Shown: positions 31,538 to 41,847 of the stretch, piece after piece
Layout: each line of letters begins with the position of its first letter
How positions within the stretch are numbered: the stretch's first letter is position 1
From: Tilletiaria anomala UBC 951
Taxonomy: Eukaryota > Basidiomycota > Exobasidiomycetes > Georgefischeriales > Tilletiariaceae
Assembly (NCBI RefSeq): GCF_000711695.1
Contig: NW_013546934.1
Span: 1 to 64,000, forward strand
DNA length: 64,000 bases
Direction: 5' to 3'
Translations under genes and position numbers: made by a program
The notes under the pieces: generated by a model
The model's input: only the letters and a program-made list of their open reading frames with translations
What the model was told of the DNA's origin: nothing
Database searches by the model: none

Positions 31538-33234
31538 ATGGCGTATCTCGAACCGACAGGGGGGCAAAGCCAGCTGTCGAACGGCAGCAACCCAGCTCAC
31601 GGCCAGGCGGATTCTGACATTCTGGCGCAGATTCTGGCGGGCGTCAGCAACATGCAGAGAGAGGTTTGTATCTTGTACTCGTTCCTTGCAAGCATCAAAT
31701 GTGACGTCGGGCACATGGTGGAAGGAAAGACTGACCATACCGGGACCCATGGCATACCCTCCAGATCTCACGATTACATCAACGCATGGACCAACTCGAA
31801 GAAGGTGGCTCGGCAGCAGGTGCCAACTCTCCCTTCTTCGGCCCGCAAATCCTGGCCGGAGGCATGGCACCGATCCCCTACCCGGGGCACATTCGCTCAC
31901 AGTCCTTCGTCACACGACGACAGTCGAACAGCTTTGTGCTTGCCGGCTCGCAAGCACGCGACATGTCGCCCGAAAAACATCAGCAACAGCACGCGGCCGG
32001 TGGTGCGTCATCGTCTGCTTCGGCAGCAGCGGCAGCTGGCGGCCTCGAAACCAGTAACCTCATGGCGCCACACCTCTCCCTCTCGTCCGGTGCTCTCTCG
32101 CAGCCTGATCCGATCCTGACCAAAGAGCCTTCTCTGCCGCTGTGGTGCGTCGTGCCCGCCGGTGGAGCAGGCACACGCCTGTGGCCGCTCTCGCGAGAGT
32201 CCTATCCGAAGTTCCTGCTAGACCTGACCGGCTCCGGAAGGACGCTGCTGCAAGCGACATGGGACCGCCTGCTGCCCCTCGCCGGGGCTCATCGCCTGAT
32301 GATCGTTACAGGAGCGGCGCACTCGCCCGCAGTGGCGCAGCAGCTCCCGAGTCTCTCGCCGAGCAACCTGCTCACCGAGCCGCTGCCGAAGGACAGCATG
32401 GCCGCGATCGGCCTCGCTGCGGCCGTGCTGTATCACCGCGACCCGGAAGCGGTACTTGGCAGCTTTGCGGCGGATCACATCATCAGTGGACACGAGGCAT
32501 TCGAGGCGGCCGTCATCGAGGCTGTCGCTGTCGCACAGGCCGGCTACGTCGTCACGATCGGCATTGCGCCGTCACACCCTTCGACGGGCTTCGGCTACAT
32601 CAAGCTCGGCGAGAAGCTCAACGTGGACGAAGCACCCAATGCGCGCGTCGTGGCTGACTTCAAGGAGAAGCCGGACGCCAAGACCGCAGCGGCGTATCTG
32701 CAGACAGGCAACTATCGCTGGAATGGAGGCATGTTTGTTGTCAAAGCCAAGGTTTTGCTCGAGCTGCTCGCCATGACCAAGCAGAAGCTGCACGATGGGC
32801 TGATGCGGCTCGGTGCCGTGTGGGACAAAAACGAGGAGGAGCGCAGCGCCGCAGTGCGCGAGGTGTGGGAAGGGCTCGAGAAGATCGCAATCGACCACGC
32901 AGTTGCTGAGCCTGCGGCCAAACTTGGGCGCGTGGCCGTCGTGCCCGCCACCTTTGGCTGGGACGACGTCGGCGATTTCTCCAGCTTGGCGGACCTCATC
33001 GCCGCGGAAAAGGGCGAGGCGCGCGTGCTCGGCGACGCTCGCCTCGTCGTCACCGAGAGCCAGGCGGGGGGCTTGATTGTACCCGCTGCAGGCAGGCCCG
33101 TGGCGTGCTTGGGCGTGGACGACGTCGTCGTCGTCGATACCCCCGACGCGCTGCTCATCACGACTAGGGCTCGCAGTCAAGACGTGAAGAAGATCGTCAG
33201 TAGATTCAAGAAGCGATATCCAACCTTGTGCTGA
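31538..33234 (+). CDS. Bacterial-type mannose-1-phosphate guanylyltransferase
   Basis: Predicted to make GDP-mannose from GTP and mannose 1-phosphate. Exons 31538-31663 and 31765-33234, in phase, 531 aa. Splicing builds a coiled-coil-like leader (ILAGVSNMQREISRLHQRMD), then a disordered Gln/Ser/Ala stretch to about 150. The catalytic domain follows: signature VVPAGGAGTRLWPLSR at about 168-183, PKFLLDLTGSG, DSMAAIGLAAAV, GSFAADHIISGHEAFEAAV, STGFGYIKLGE, FKEKPD, YRWNGGMFVVKA, IAIDHAVAEPA and VVPATFGWDDVGDFSSL. This is the ManC/type II architecture of actinobacteria, not the fungal Psa1/Mpg1 type (MKALILVGGFGTRL). It stops before any isomerase domain. The leader and intron are eukaryotic additions. 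Horizontal origin is inference from motif resemblance; the acceptor could be GDP-mannose or a related sugar nucleotide. Confidence 0.85.
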
Positions 33235-33494
33235 GAAGCGCGCACGCGCAGGGAAACAGACCGCGGACAACAAAAAGAGAAGCGACTCAGGGACGAGTTA
33301 TGAACAGATTCAGCGGCTTCAATGGGACAATCAGTGATCGTGTATTCAGGCAGCATATCTATAGCATCTATTCAGAACGCCATTGTGCAATATCTCGCAG
33401 TGTGCTGAACGGAGGCTTTTGAGAGCAGAAAGTTGTGATAGTACAGCAAATGAGAAGGCAGCGCACTTGTTCTGGTGCCTTGCACGTGCATCGT
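33235..33494. other. Convergent 3' spacer
   Basis: 260 bp between the stops of the nucleotidyltransferase and bL36m genes. No feature was recognised. Confidence 0.4.
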
Positions 33495-33970
33495 TCAACC
33501 TTGTCTCTACGATGAGATGGGAGGCGGAGGCAGCATAGATCAGCTCTCGTACTCGGCTAATGACCCATTTACGCCATCAAAGAGTCAAGTTCACAATCCG
33601 CACTCACCTGCTTGTGCTTAGGATCTTTGCTACAGATCACATACAACCGCCCCTTCCTACGCACGACCGAGCAGCCATCGCAGAACTTCTTCACGCTTGA
33701 CCGGACCTTCATGCCTCGTACAGCGCTTGTCGCTCCCGCAGCTGTCGGCAAATTTGATGCTGAGACAGATTCTGCCGCGGGCACCGATGTTTTCGCTGCG
33801 AGCGGGCGTGATGCGAGAGCAAAGGGCAGAGAAAGTACCGGGGGACGCAATGAAACTTGCGCTGAGGTCGAGGTTGCAAGGCTGCGAGCCGCAAGACGGG
33901 AAGAGTTGGACGAGGTGGCGGCAGCGCAGCGCGCGCAGACGCGGGTGGCAAATCGTCCAAGGAGGTACAT
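33495..33970 (-). CDS. RTC6: Mitochondrial ribosomal protein bL36m
   Basis: Small zinc-binding protein of the mitochondrial large ribosomal subunit. Exons 33970-33608 and 33506-33495, 124 aa. An 80-residue Ser/Ala/Arg-rich mitochondrial presequence precedes the mature protein [20 protein letters not shown], with zinc ligands C-x2-C, Cys in YVICS and His in PKHKQ. Unspliced, the frame continues into non-conserved residues. Splicing with GTGAGT at 33607 and the acceptor ATCGTAG adds only Arg-Gln-Gly-stop. This restores the universal bL36 ending KHKQRQG, so the 12-nt terminal exon is well supported. Confidence 0.93.
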
Positions 33971-34408
33971 CGTGTCTTATAAAGTTATGCGACACTGGAG
34001 GCGTACGATAAGGTGCAAGTGATGTGCGAAAATGGAGAGAGAGCTGATGTTGGATAGAAGGTTGCAAGCTGTGAGCAGTTGATGCAAGGTGAAGACCTCG
34101 TCTTGGTCTGGAGAGCAAGCGCTGTGAGAGGATGACTTGATGATCAAAAATATCACGTGATGAATCGCGGCGGAAAGTTGCACCGAATGTCTCAACTCCT
34201 GCCCTGATCGCTGGCGATCAGCCCGTGCCCTAATAGCCTGGGTGGGACGCTGAGGCTGCCCAATTTTTTTTGTCTGCAGTACCAGAAGTTCAAAGAGGTG
34301 GCGCGTCTGTCGGCTTGAAAGAGTAAATCTAGCACAGAGTCCGGCAGGTCATAGTAGAAGAGTTTCGGGACCGCAGCAAGGGCCAATACCAGCGCTCAGA
34401 AGGCCAGT
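33971..34408. promoter_or_regulatory. Divergent promoter bL36m / URB2 with TCACGTGA palindrome
   Basis: 438 bp between head-to-head genes for mitochondrial and nucleolar ribosome components. It contains ATCACGTGAT at 34152-34161, a 10-bp palindrome around the E-box CACGTG recognised by Cbf1-type bHLH factors in other fungi. Use here is inference. Confidence 0.5.
34152..34161. promoter_or_regulatory. E-box palindrome ATCACGTGAT
   Basis: A 10-bp perfect palindrome in the bL36m/URB2 divergent promoter, 182 bp from the bL36m ATG. CACGTG is the core bound by Cbf1/Tye7-type factors in fungi. Confidence 0.45.
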
Positions 34409-37400
34409 ATGCCGCCGACCAAGCGCAGGAAGACCGCTTCCGGCCTAGCCGCGGGCCGCGATGTCACCGATGTCGCCGTCAATACATACACCCAGTCCCC
34501 GCAGTCTGACTACGCGGAAATCCTCCGCCGTGCGAACATCAAGACGTCCGAAGATGTAATCAAAGCGCTAAAGTCTTCAGAATGGACGTCAAACCTGGAA
34601 GACGGGGAACCTATTAGCCGCACTTCTGTTGCGCAAGCGGCATGGCATGCGCCGCAGACGCTGCTCTTTTTCCCGAAGAAGGCAGAGGTGCTGGGCGAAT
34701 GGACGCTTGGATCCCTCGTGAAAAGCGCAAAGACAAGCCAATTGTCGGTTATACCTTTGGATTCTCCTGGCGTCAAGAAGGGAAGGAAGCGCAAGTCGTC
34801 TGCGTCTGGAAATTCTACAGGGAATGGTTCTGGAGTATCAGAACTACTGTCAAGCGCTTACTGGGATTTGCTAGCGTCCATCCTGAACGTGGTCGAATTT
34901 AAGCCCGACACCACCCCTCGAAATATCGACAGAACAAATTCAACAAATCTTGCCGGTAGCCACTCCGTGCTTCCTTTCCTTCTGTCATTCCTTACAACTC
35001 TCCAAGCCTTCTTGGGCCAAGACACGGCTTCCGTTCATACGGAGAATCTGCTAGAGCTTTCAGCAATGTTCGAAACGCCGTGCAAAACCCTTTGCTGCCT
35101 GCTGCAGTCTGGGAATCCCAGTCTTGTCAAAGCGAGCCACACGGCAGAATTTGACACACTGCAACAATCTTCGCTTGCACTGATGAACATCGAAGCCGCG
35201 CTACTGCAAAAGGCCATGGACACGCAACCGCACAAGCCATGGACAGAAGGAGGAAATGAGGCGTTGTTGCTACTGTTAAAGGCACTACAGAGCACGGTTG
35301 TTTTGCACGACAGTGTTCTGCAGCTCTGGCTAGCTGCTTTAGGCTCGGGAACGAACAGGAAGAAGGTCAGCACATGTTGATCAATAAGCACTGCTGAGCA
35401 GAACCACTGACTTGCTATGTCCATCATTCGCATTTCTGAAGGCTTATATCTACACACTCTCTACTGGTCTCAACACACTCTCAGACTTACTGAGCCTTGA
35501 AACGGTCCCTAGAAGCTCGTGGCTGATCGAGCAGCCTCTTTGGTCAAAAGAGATCCAGCACGTGAAGAAATTCGCTCGCATCACATTCGCAGACTCCATT
35601 CTCAATGCCGATGTCCTTCAACATGCATTGCAGAGAGATGGAACGGGCACCCACAAAAGTAGTATGACTCTGACGGCAGTGATAGAGGCTATTTCGCACG
35701 TTTCGACAACGCCGAAGGATGCTTCTGCCCTGCACATGCTCTGGGAGCTCTTGCCTATGCTCGTCAAGCGTCTACGGTCAAAAGGTGGCTTCAGCCTGCG
35801 TATCGATCGTCAAGCAACAGTGGTGGGGGACGAGCCCCAAAGTGGCATTACAGACGCTGTGATTCGTACGTCCATCCTACACGTTTTTATTCGGCCCGTG
35901 TACGGTGATGTTCTCCAGCAGGACCCTGCGAGTGATCGCAAAGGTGTGGTTCGCCCGGCGGGAATGACGGAGAAACAGATTGTTCAGCATTTACGCCATC
36001 TTGCCGATTGCGTGCTAGAATGCGAGCTCTACCGCGCCGGTACGCCGGACGGTGCTGAAGGCTGGGCGCACATTCTGCAGTCCCTACTAGCGGGTGCGCT
36101 CGGCCGGCAACGTGGCGTCTACCAGTCTACTACGACCCGGCTGGACGATATTCGAATCGTGGCGGCAGTATGGGCACTCGATAGCAACCTGGCGAGCGCG
36201 ATGCTCGGCCCTACACTCGAAATGCTACTTACGGGGCCACCGGCCGCTCCTAGCGATGATGATTCCTCCCGAGCAATCCAGGTTGCTGAGAGAGCAGAAC
36301 AATTGTTCAATCTCATCGTCAGCAGTGCTACGCGCACGCGCTCCCTGCCTGACCTATTGCAGCTCCTATCGGGTGCGATTGAGACAGTCCTGCAGCGGTT
36401 GCAATCTCAACAAACCGATGCAGATTCGGCCTTCCTCAGCATTGCACTCTCCCCGTTGTTCACGCCGCATTCCATACGCACAATGCGTCATGCAGTTCGG
36501 CACTCTATCAGCTCTCTGCAAGTCGTCGACGTGCTGTCACATGTTCGGAGTCGGTGCCTTGCGTATGGTGCTGCCTTCGTTGATTCACTCCAAGCAAGAG
36601 GTGCAGCCGACGCAGCAAGCGCCGCCGGGGTACTGGCCCTGGAGTTAGATCTCGCTAGCCACGTGATCGCGCAGGTGGACGTTGCTTCTGTTCGCAAGGA
36701 AGCTGTGCTGCTCATAAGGCAGCTTTTGCATTCTACAGAGCCACAAGGGCGCGGTGTCAAAGACGTCCTTAAATGCACCTTATCTGAGCTCACTTCATCT
36801 TCACACAAGCCAGCGCTATGCTTGCGTATCGTGAATGGAGCGCTGCGCTTTCTCGCTGCTGTTGATCAGCTTCGCGAGAGGCTGGAGGATGATGAAGCTT
36901 TTCCTGCCATTGTGCAGCCCGACGACTCCGCAGAAGTGGGCGATGGAAAGGAAAGCAGCACTCTCAAGAAGGATTTGGGAAATTTTGATGATATATTACC
37001 AGGCTTACAAAAGCTGCTTTCTGCTGAAACCGGGCTACCTGGCGACCAGACTTGGCAATTGGTGAGCGCTCGTGCGCATGCAATGATCCTGAATGCGTCG
37101 CTGATCATTCGACTCTTCCATGTCACAGTGCGACTCAACGCTGCATCTTCTACAAATGTCACAGAACGGCATACTCCCCTGGCAGCATTCCTTCGAAGCC
37201 CTCCTTTCGCTCATCATGGACACTTTGACTCGCCTCTTGCAAGATAGCCCAGATGCGAGCGAGGGACCAGGCCCATGGGATGGCAACATCCATTCTCCTA
37301 CGCGAGAGGCAATTCGTACATCTGTTTGGGGACTTATTCTGCGGCGATGGGCAGCTCTAATTGACGCTGCTGCTGGCGGTGAAGGCGCCGTGTCTCTCAC

Positions 37401-39527
37401 GGATATCAGCGGCATCATGCTCAACGCAATCACAAGTCCCAACACTCCTTCGGAGGATGCAAAAATCGTCACACAGGTGCTATCGTCTGCCGCCTTCCTC
37501 GAGCTTCCGAATTGGCGCAAAGCAATCCTTCAAAATGTTCTCAACGACAGTGTCGCTGGCTCGAAAACGACGCAAAAGGGGCAGAATGCTCACCGCTTAA
37601 GTGCAGTCACGCAATTTCCGCCTCAATACTTTGCAGGCAGGTGGGATGAAATCTGCCAGGCGGCTGTGCAATCACAGTCTCAGTCACAAAAGACAACTTT
37701 TCACTCGGTGCAAATCAGGACTGTGCTAGTGACAGCATTGAGGCAAGGTGCGCGGATGGAAGCGTCGCAGGTTCTGGCGGTGCTCAGCTCCATCACGGAG
37801 CCGACGTCTCGCGCGCTGGAGCATGAGACTCTTGCCATCCTGCGAGAGTGGGTTCGGAAGTATGGCTCAGCATCCGCCGAAGGCTTACCCGCGATGCACG
37901 CTGCTCTTCGTGAGAAGACGGCCATGAAGGCCAAGAGTTCGGCTCTCTGGGACCACAGTCTTATTGTCTTCCAGGAGACTCTGCTCGACACATTGCCGGG
38001 GTACGCCGCAAAGCTGTCCGAGGAAGTCGCCAAGGACGAAGCCATGGAAGCTCTCGAGAGAACTGTGAAACAAGTGCAAAATGCGCTCTCATGTGGCGAT
38101 GAAGGGTTTGACCAGGTGCAGTGGTACTTGCGGGGTGCAGTTGCGAAGATTCGGCAAATCCAGTCAAGCTCGACATCCGCGAAAAGGCTCTCGCAAGCAT
38201 CTGTGCAATTGTGCGCGCACATGGCCACGAAGCTTCTCGAAGAAATAGAAGGGAAAGAGCAAGCCGCAAACACTATGCACTCGGTTGATGTTCTGCTGCC
38301 CCTGTTCCACCTTCTTAGGCTTACTGATGCAAGTGACGGCGACATCAGCGTCTTGACTCCTACCTATGCACGGGCCTTGAGTTGCGGTATCCTCGATACA
38401 CGCCTGCAAGCCGTGTACGCGGAGAGCGTCCAGAATCTCTCTGCTGCTCAGTACGAAGGTCATCTCGCTTGGGCTATGCAGCAACTCCAAATACATGCTG
38501 TGAGCGCTCAACCAGCGCTTGCCGAAGGCCTCAGCGAAGTTATAAGTGTTCTACTCATCCATTCGCCTGAGGGTTAGTCAGATGTCGCGCTTTGGGTATA
38601 TTCCATTGATTCCAGTACTGACCGTGCTATCCATCTGACAGGTTCTGGAGATATCGTCCGCAAGTACTTTCAGATCTTGCTTGGTGTTTCAATCTCAAGC
38701 AGCTCCGCCTCGCAGCGAAGTATGCTCCGCACCGTGCGCGAAATCTGCCAAAAAAAAGTCAGTACATCGATGGTTGCCTAGAACGAGCATTACGTGGTCG
38801 CTGACCCTGGCACTTCTGTAAACAGACTGTCCTCCTTACTCATCAGCACACCGAGCTGCTCCTCTTCCTGATCAGCGGGCTGGTTTCCCCGAGGAATACT
38901 GACGTCGAGGTGCGAACCTCGCACGAAGACTCTCGTGCGATCTTCTTGGACATTACCAGCACCCTCTCCATCCTGATCCGTCAGCGGCGCGATCTTCTCG
39001 TTGGCCAACTGTCTCAGCTGAGCATCATACTCGGGCGCATGATTCACCTCCTCCGCGCTGCGATCCCTCGCCTTGGCGCAGCGCAACTGCGCACGATCCA
39101 GCGTAGCCTGCCTACCTGGCTCGATGTGGAGCACTTGCCGCTTGACGAGACGTGTGCACGTGCTCTGGCGCGCCTGTTAAGCGCGATCACGGCGCGTACG
39201 ATCACGCTCGCCATCCGGTCCAGGACTGCCGCAGACAGCAGCGACAAGGTTGACTCACTCGCGAAGCCTTTTGCGCGGCACGCGATCCACGTGTTGGTCG
39301 CCTACGTCCGTGCGCTGCTCTCCTCGCCGTCCTCTTCGGCATTGTCGGCGACCTTTGTGCCTTCAACGTTGCAGCGCGCACTGGAGCCTGGCCTGTTCGC
39401 CCTGTGCGACATTACCAACAGTCATGACCGCGACGCGGCACTCGTCGGCATGCTCGACTCGGCGGGCAAGACGATCATGAAGCGGCTCTGGAGCTCGTGG
39501 GAGGCTCAGCGGTATAAAGGGCAGTAG
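34409..39527 (+). CDS. URB2: Nucleolar pre-ribosome assembly protein Urb2/Npa2
   Basis: Large helical-repeat protein needed for early 60S pre-ribosome assembly and 27S rRNA metabolism. Exons 34409-35365, 35442-37061, 37129-38572, 38642-38757 and 38826-39527; all phases fit, 1612 aa. The start MPPTKRRKTASG carries a basic, nuclear-signal-like N terminus. The body is almost all amphipathic helix without other motifs. The Urb2/Npa2 C-terminal domain is recognisable at about 1400-1612 (LLLFLISGLVSP, IPRLGAAQLRTIQRSL, ALCDITNSHDRDAALVGMLD, KRLWSSWE). The intron at 37062-37128 is in frame for much of its length but shifts the frame at its end, so splicing is required. The length fits the family, which is poorly conserved outside the C terminus. 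Confidence 0.85.
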
Positions 39528-39632
39528 ATGCAACAAGGGCGAACGTGGTGTCATAGAATCAAAAGGAATGACAGCATACTCAGGGTCAAATACACCTTAA
39601 GCTGTATTATATACATATCACTTCACCTCCAA

Positions 39633-41210
39633 TCAAGATACACCCCGCAGCGCCTTCTCCGTTAAGTCTATTAGTCCATCAATAGTCGGTCTCGCTTTAG
39701 GGTCTGTGGCAAGGCAGGACCTCACGATCTGGCGCGTTGCCTCCGAGTACTGGTCCCCATCCGGGAACTTGTACTTGCCATTGAGGACGGCGAGGGCGAG
39801 CGAGCCGCCTTGCTCGAGAGTCTGTGGCGTCTCAAAGGGTGAGTGGTGGTACGCCATGGCGAAGAGAGTGCAGCCGAGCGCCCAGATATCGACTGCTTCG
39901 GTGATCTCGGTACCAGTCTTGACATCAAAGAGCTCTGGCGCTCGATATGGCATGCTGGATTGCTCAGCGGCCAGGTCCTGCCCGGGTGCCCAGCAAGGCG
40001 ATCAGAGTCTTGTCACTTCCGAACGAGATGCACAAGCGGCTTACCTGCTCAGCAATTGCTTCTCGCCGAGTCTTGATCATTCGCCGCGCTTTTATGGTAC
40101 TCCCAAAATCGTAAAGGAGAGGTGTCTGCCCGTCGTCGGCAATCATGATATTCCTGCAGGAAACGATATTCTTCAGCTTCACCACCTACACCCCACGATT
40201 ATTTTGTGATAGAACTGGAAATACTCACCCGGGCTTGATGTCGCGATGCGCATACGGCATCAGCTCTCCTGCCTTACCCTCTTCTGATCCCTCTCCACCT
40301 AGCGCTACCCTTCTGACGGTCTCATTTGAGTCCCTCGTTATATCCGAATCGGCGGCAGATGGCCGTGGGGGATAAGCAGCTGCCTCATCACCTTCTCCCC
40401 CTTCCCGATCAATGAGTGGCACATTGTCCCCGTCCTCTCTTGTCTCCTTGCGCGAGAGCGATGCCGAGTCGGACGCGTCATTGCTGCTGTTGCCGCTGCG
40501 CAACGTCGCTTTGAGCGTCGCGGTCGAGCTCGAAGCGCCAGGTGGGCCGTCCATGCTCATGCTAGGCGCTGATCTTTGCGCCGAAACATTCGGCAAGCGG
40601 TACTGATGCAAGCACTTGACGGCCTTGCACGCTCCGAGGAAGAGCTGCAGCATCTCCCTCTCGCCGAATCGACTGCCTCGTACGACGTGCGCGTTGATTG
40701 CATCTTGTACGTTACCTTTCGAATAGTACGGCAGAAAGATGTAGATGATCTTTCCGTCACCCTCCTGCACGACTGCCGAGTCGAAAATGCGGATGATATT
40801 GGGTGATCGGAAGCGTTTCGTCGCATCGACCTCCTTCAACGCTTCTCGGAATGAGTCTGATCCATATGCACATCGGATCTGACACGTTAATATTGAACCA
40901 TCCCCATTAACACATAGCAATCAGCAAGATTGATACTCGTCGAAATGAGTATCTCGGCGGGAGTCCCTACCTTTTTGAGCGCGAATTCCCGACCGCTCTG
41001 CGCATCGCGTGCGAGGTAGACGAAGCTGAACCCTCCTTCGCCGAGCAGCTTGACGATCTCGAAGCTGCGGCCGTTGAGCTTGAGCGAGGACGAGGAAGGC
41101 CCGCAGGGCAGACAGGACGAGAGCGCAAAGATGGCATCTTGCGCTCGGTCGAAGATCGAATGGAGCAGTGAGCTGTCACCTCCACCGGGTACGCTGCCGT
41201 AGCCGGACAT
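39633..41210 (-). CDS. ENV7: STK16/ENV7-like Ser/Thr protein kinase
   Basis: NAK-family kinase; yeast Env7 is a vacuolar membrane kinase limiting vacuole fusion, animal STK16 a Golgi-linked kinase. Exons in coding order 41210-40971, 40878-40229, 40153-40045, 39977-39633; 447 aa. The open frame reaches upstream only through a TTG, so the ATG at 41210 is used. Gly loop LGEGGFSFVYLA at about 54-65, Lys in FALKKI, HRDIKPGN at about 290-297, YDFGS at about 311-315, and PYRAPELF before VDIWALGCTL. All catalytic residues are present. An insertion of about 110 residues, Ser/Asp/Glu-rich, splits the lobe between KCLHQYRLP and YAHRDIKP. Cysteines near the N terminus (SSCLPCGPS) could be palmitoylated, as in STK16/Env7. 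Confidence 0.88.
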
Positions 41211-41847
41211 GATGCGGTTCGAAAAAGCCGTGAGCTTGGGATGCCGTACGGGGCTGCGCGACAAGTTCTACTGAACGGGGTTTCCTCCGCTCTGCCGGCC
41301 GCGGGTTCGCTGGAGACAGATTGCTAGCAGTCAGCGGCTGTCAGTATGCCGTGAAGAATCTGTGTCAGGACCCCAATGGGGCTGATGAGAGAGGTGTGTG
41401 AGCGAGCGTGACAACGTGAGGAGGGTCGATTCCCTGAATCGGTGTGACATGCAGTCAAAGAGGAAACGAATGCCTCCCGATGTAGGGCATCACTAGACCG
41501 GCACCAGCAAGCGGCTCAGAGGCGCAGGCGGCGTTCAGGGAGTCAAGAGAAGGGACGCCACCCACGGGCCCACCCGCGTGGGATCAGTAACCACGGCCCC
41601 ACCGACCTCCCCCGTTTTCGCCCACGCACGGTCGATCCTTTGAAATGATCACAGCTGACAGCTCAAAGTTGAAGATGGCTGGTCGCCATGGAGCACTGAC
41701 ACGTATGCAAGTGGATATGGAGGCAAACAAAGGGGGTGCAAGCTGAATCGGGTATGATCATCGTTCGCAAAGCGTGACAAGAAAGCCGCATGGTGCACGA
41801 GCGTTGCCCGCTGCGAGCTTTATTGTACATGGTACAGCCAGAAGCCA
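41211..41847. promoter_or_regulatory. Kinase promoter / DBP5 3' flank
   Basis: 637 bp between two minus-strand genes. It holds the DBP5 terminator and the kinase promoter; GC-rich near 41560-41640. No specific element was recognised. Confidence 0.4.

Noticed and set aside
41420-41450. Possible tRNA B-box (GGTCGATTCCC)
   Set aside because: No matching A-box, acceptor stem or anticodon arm could be placed around it.
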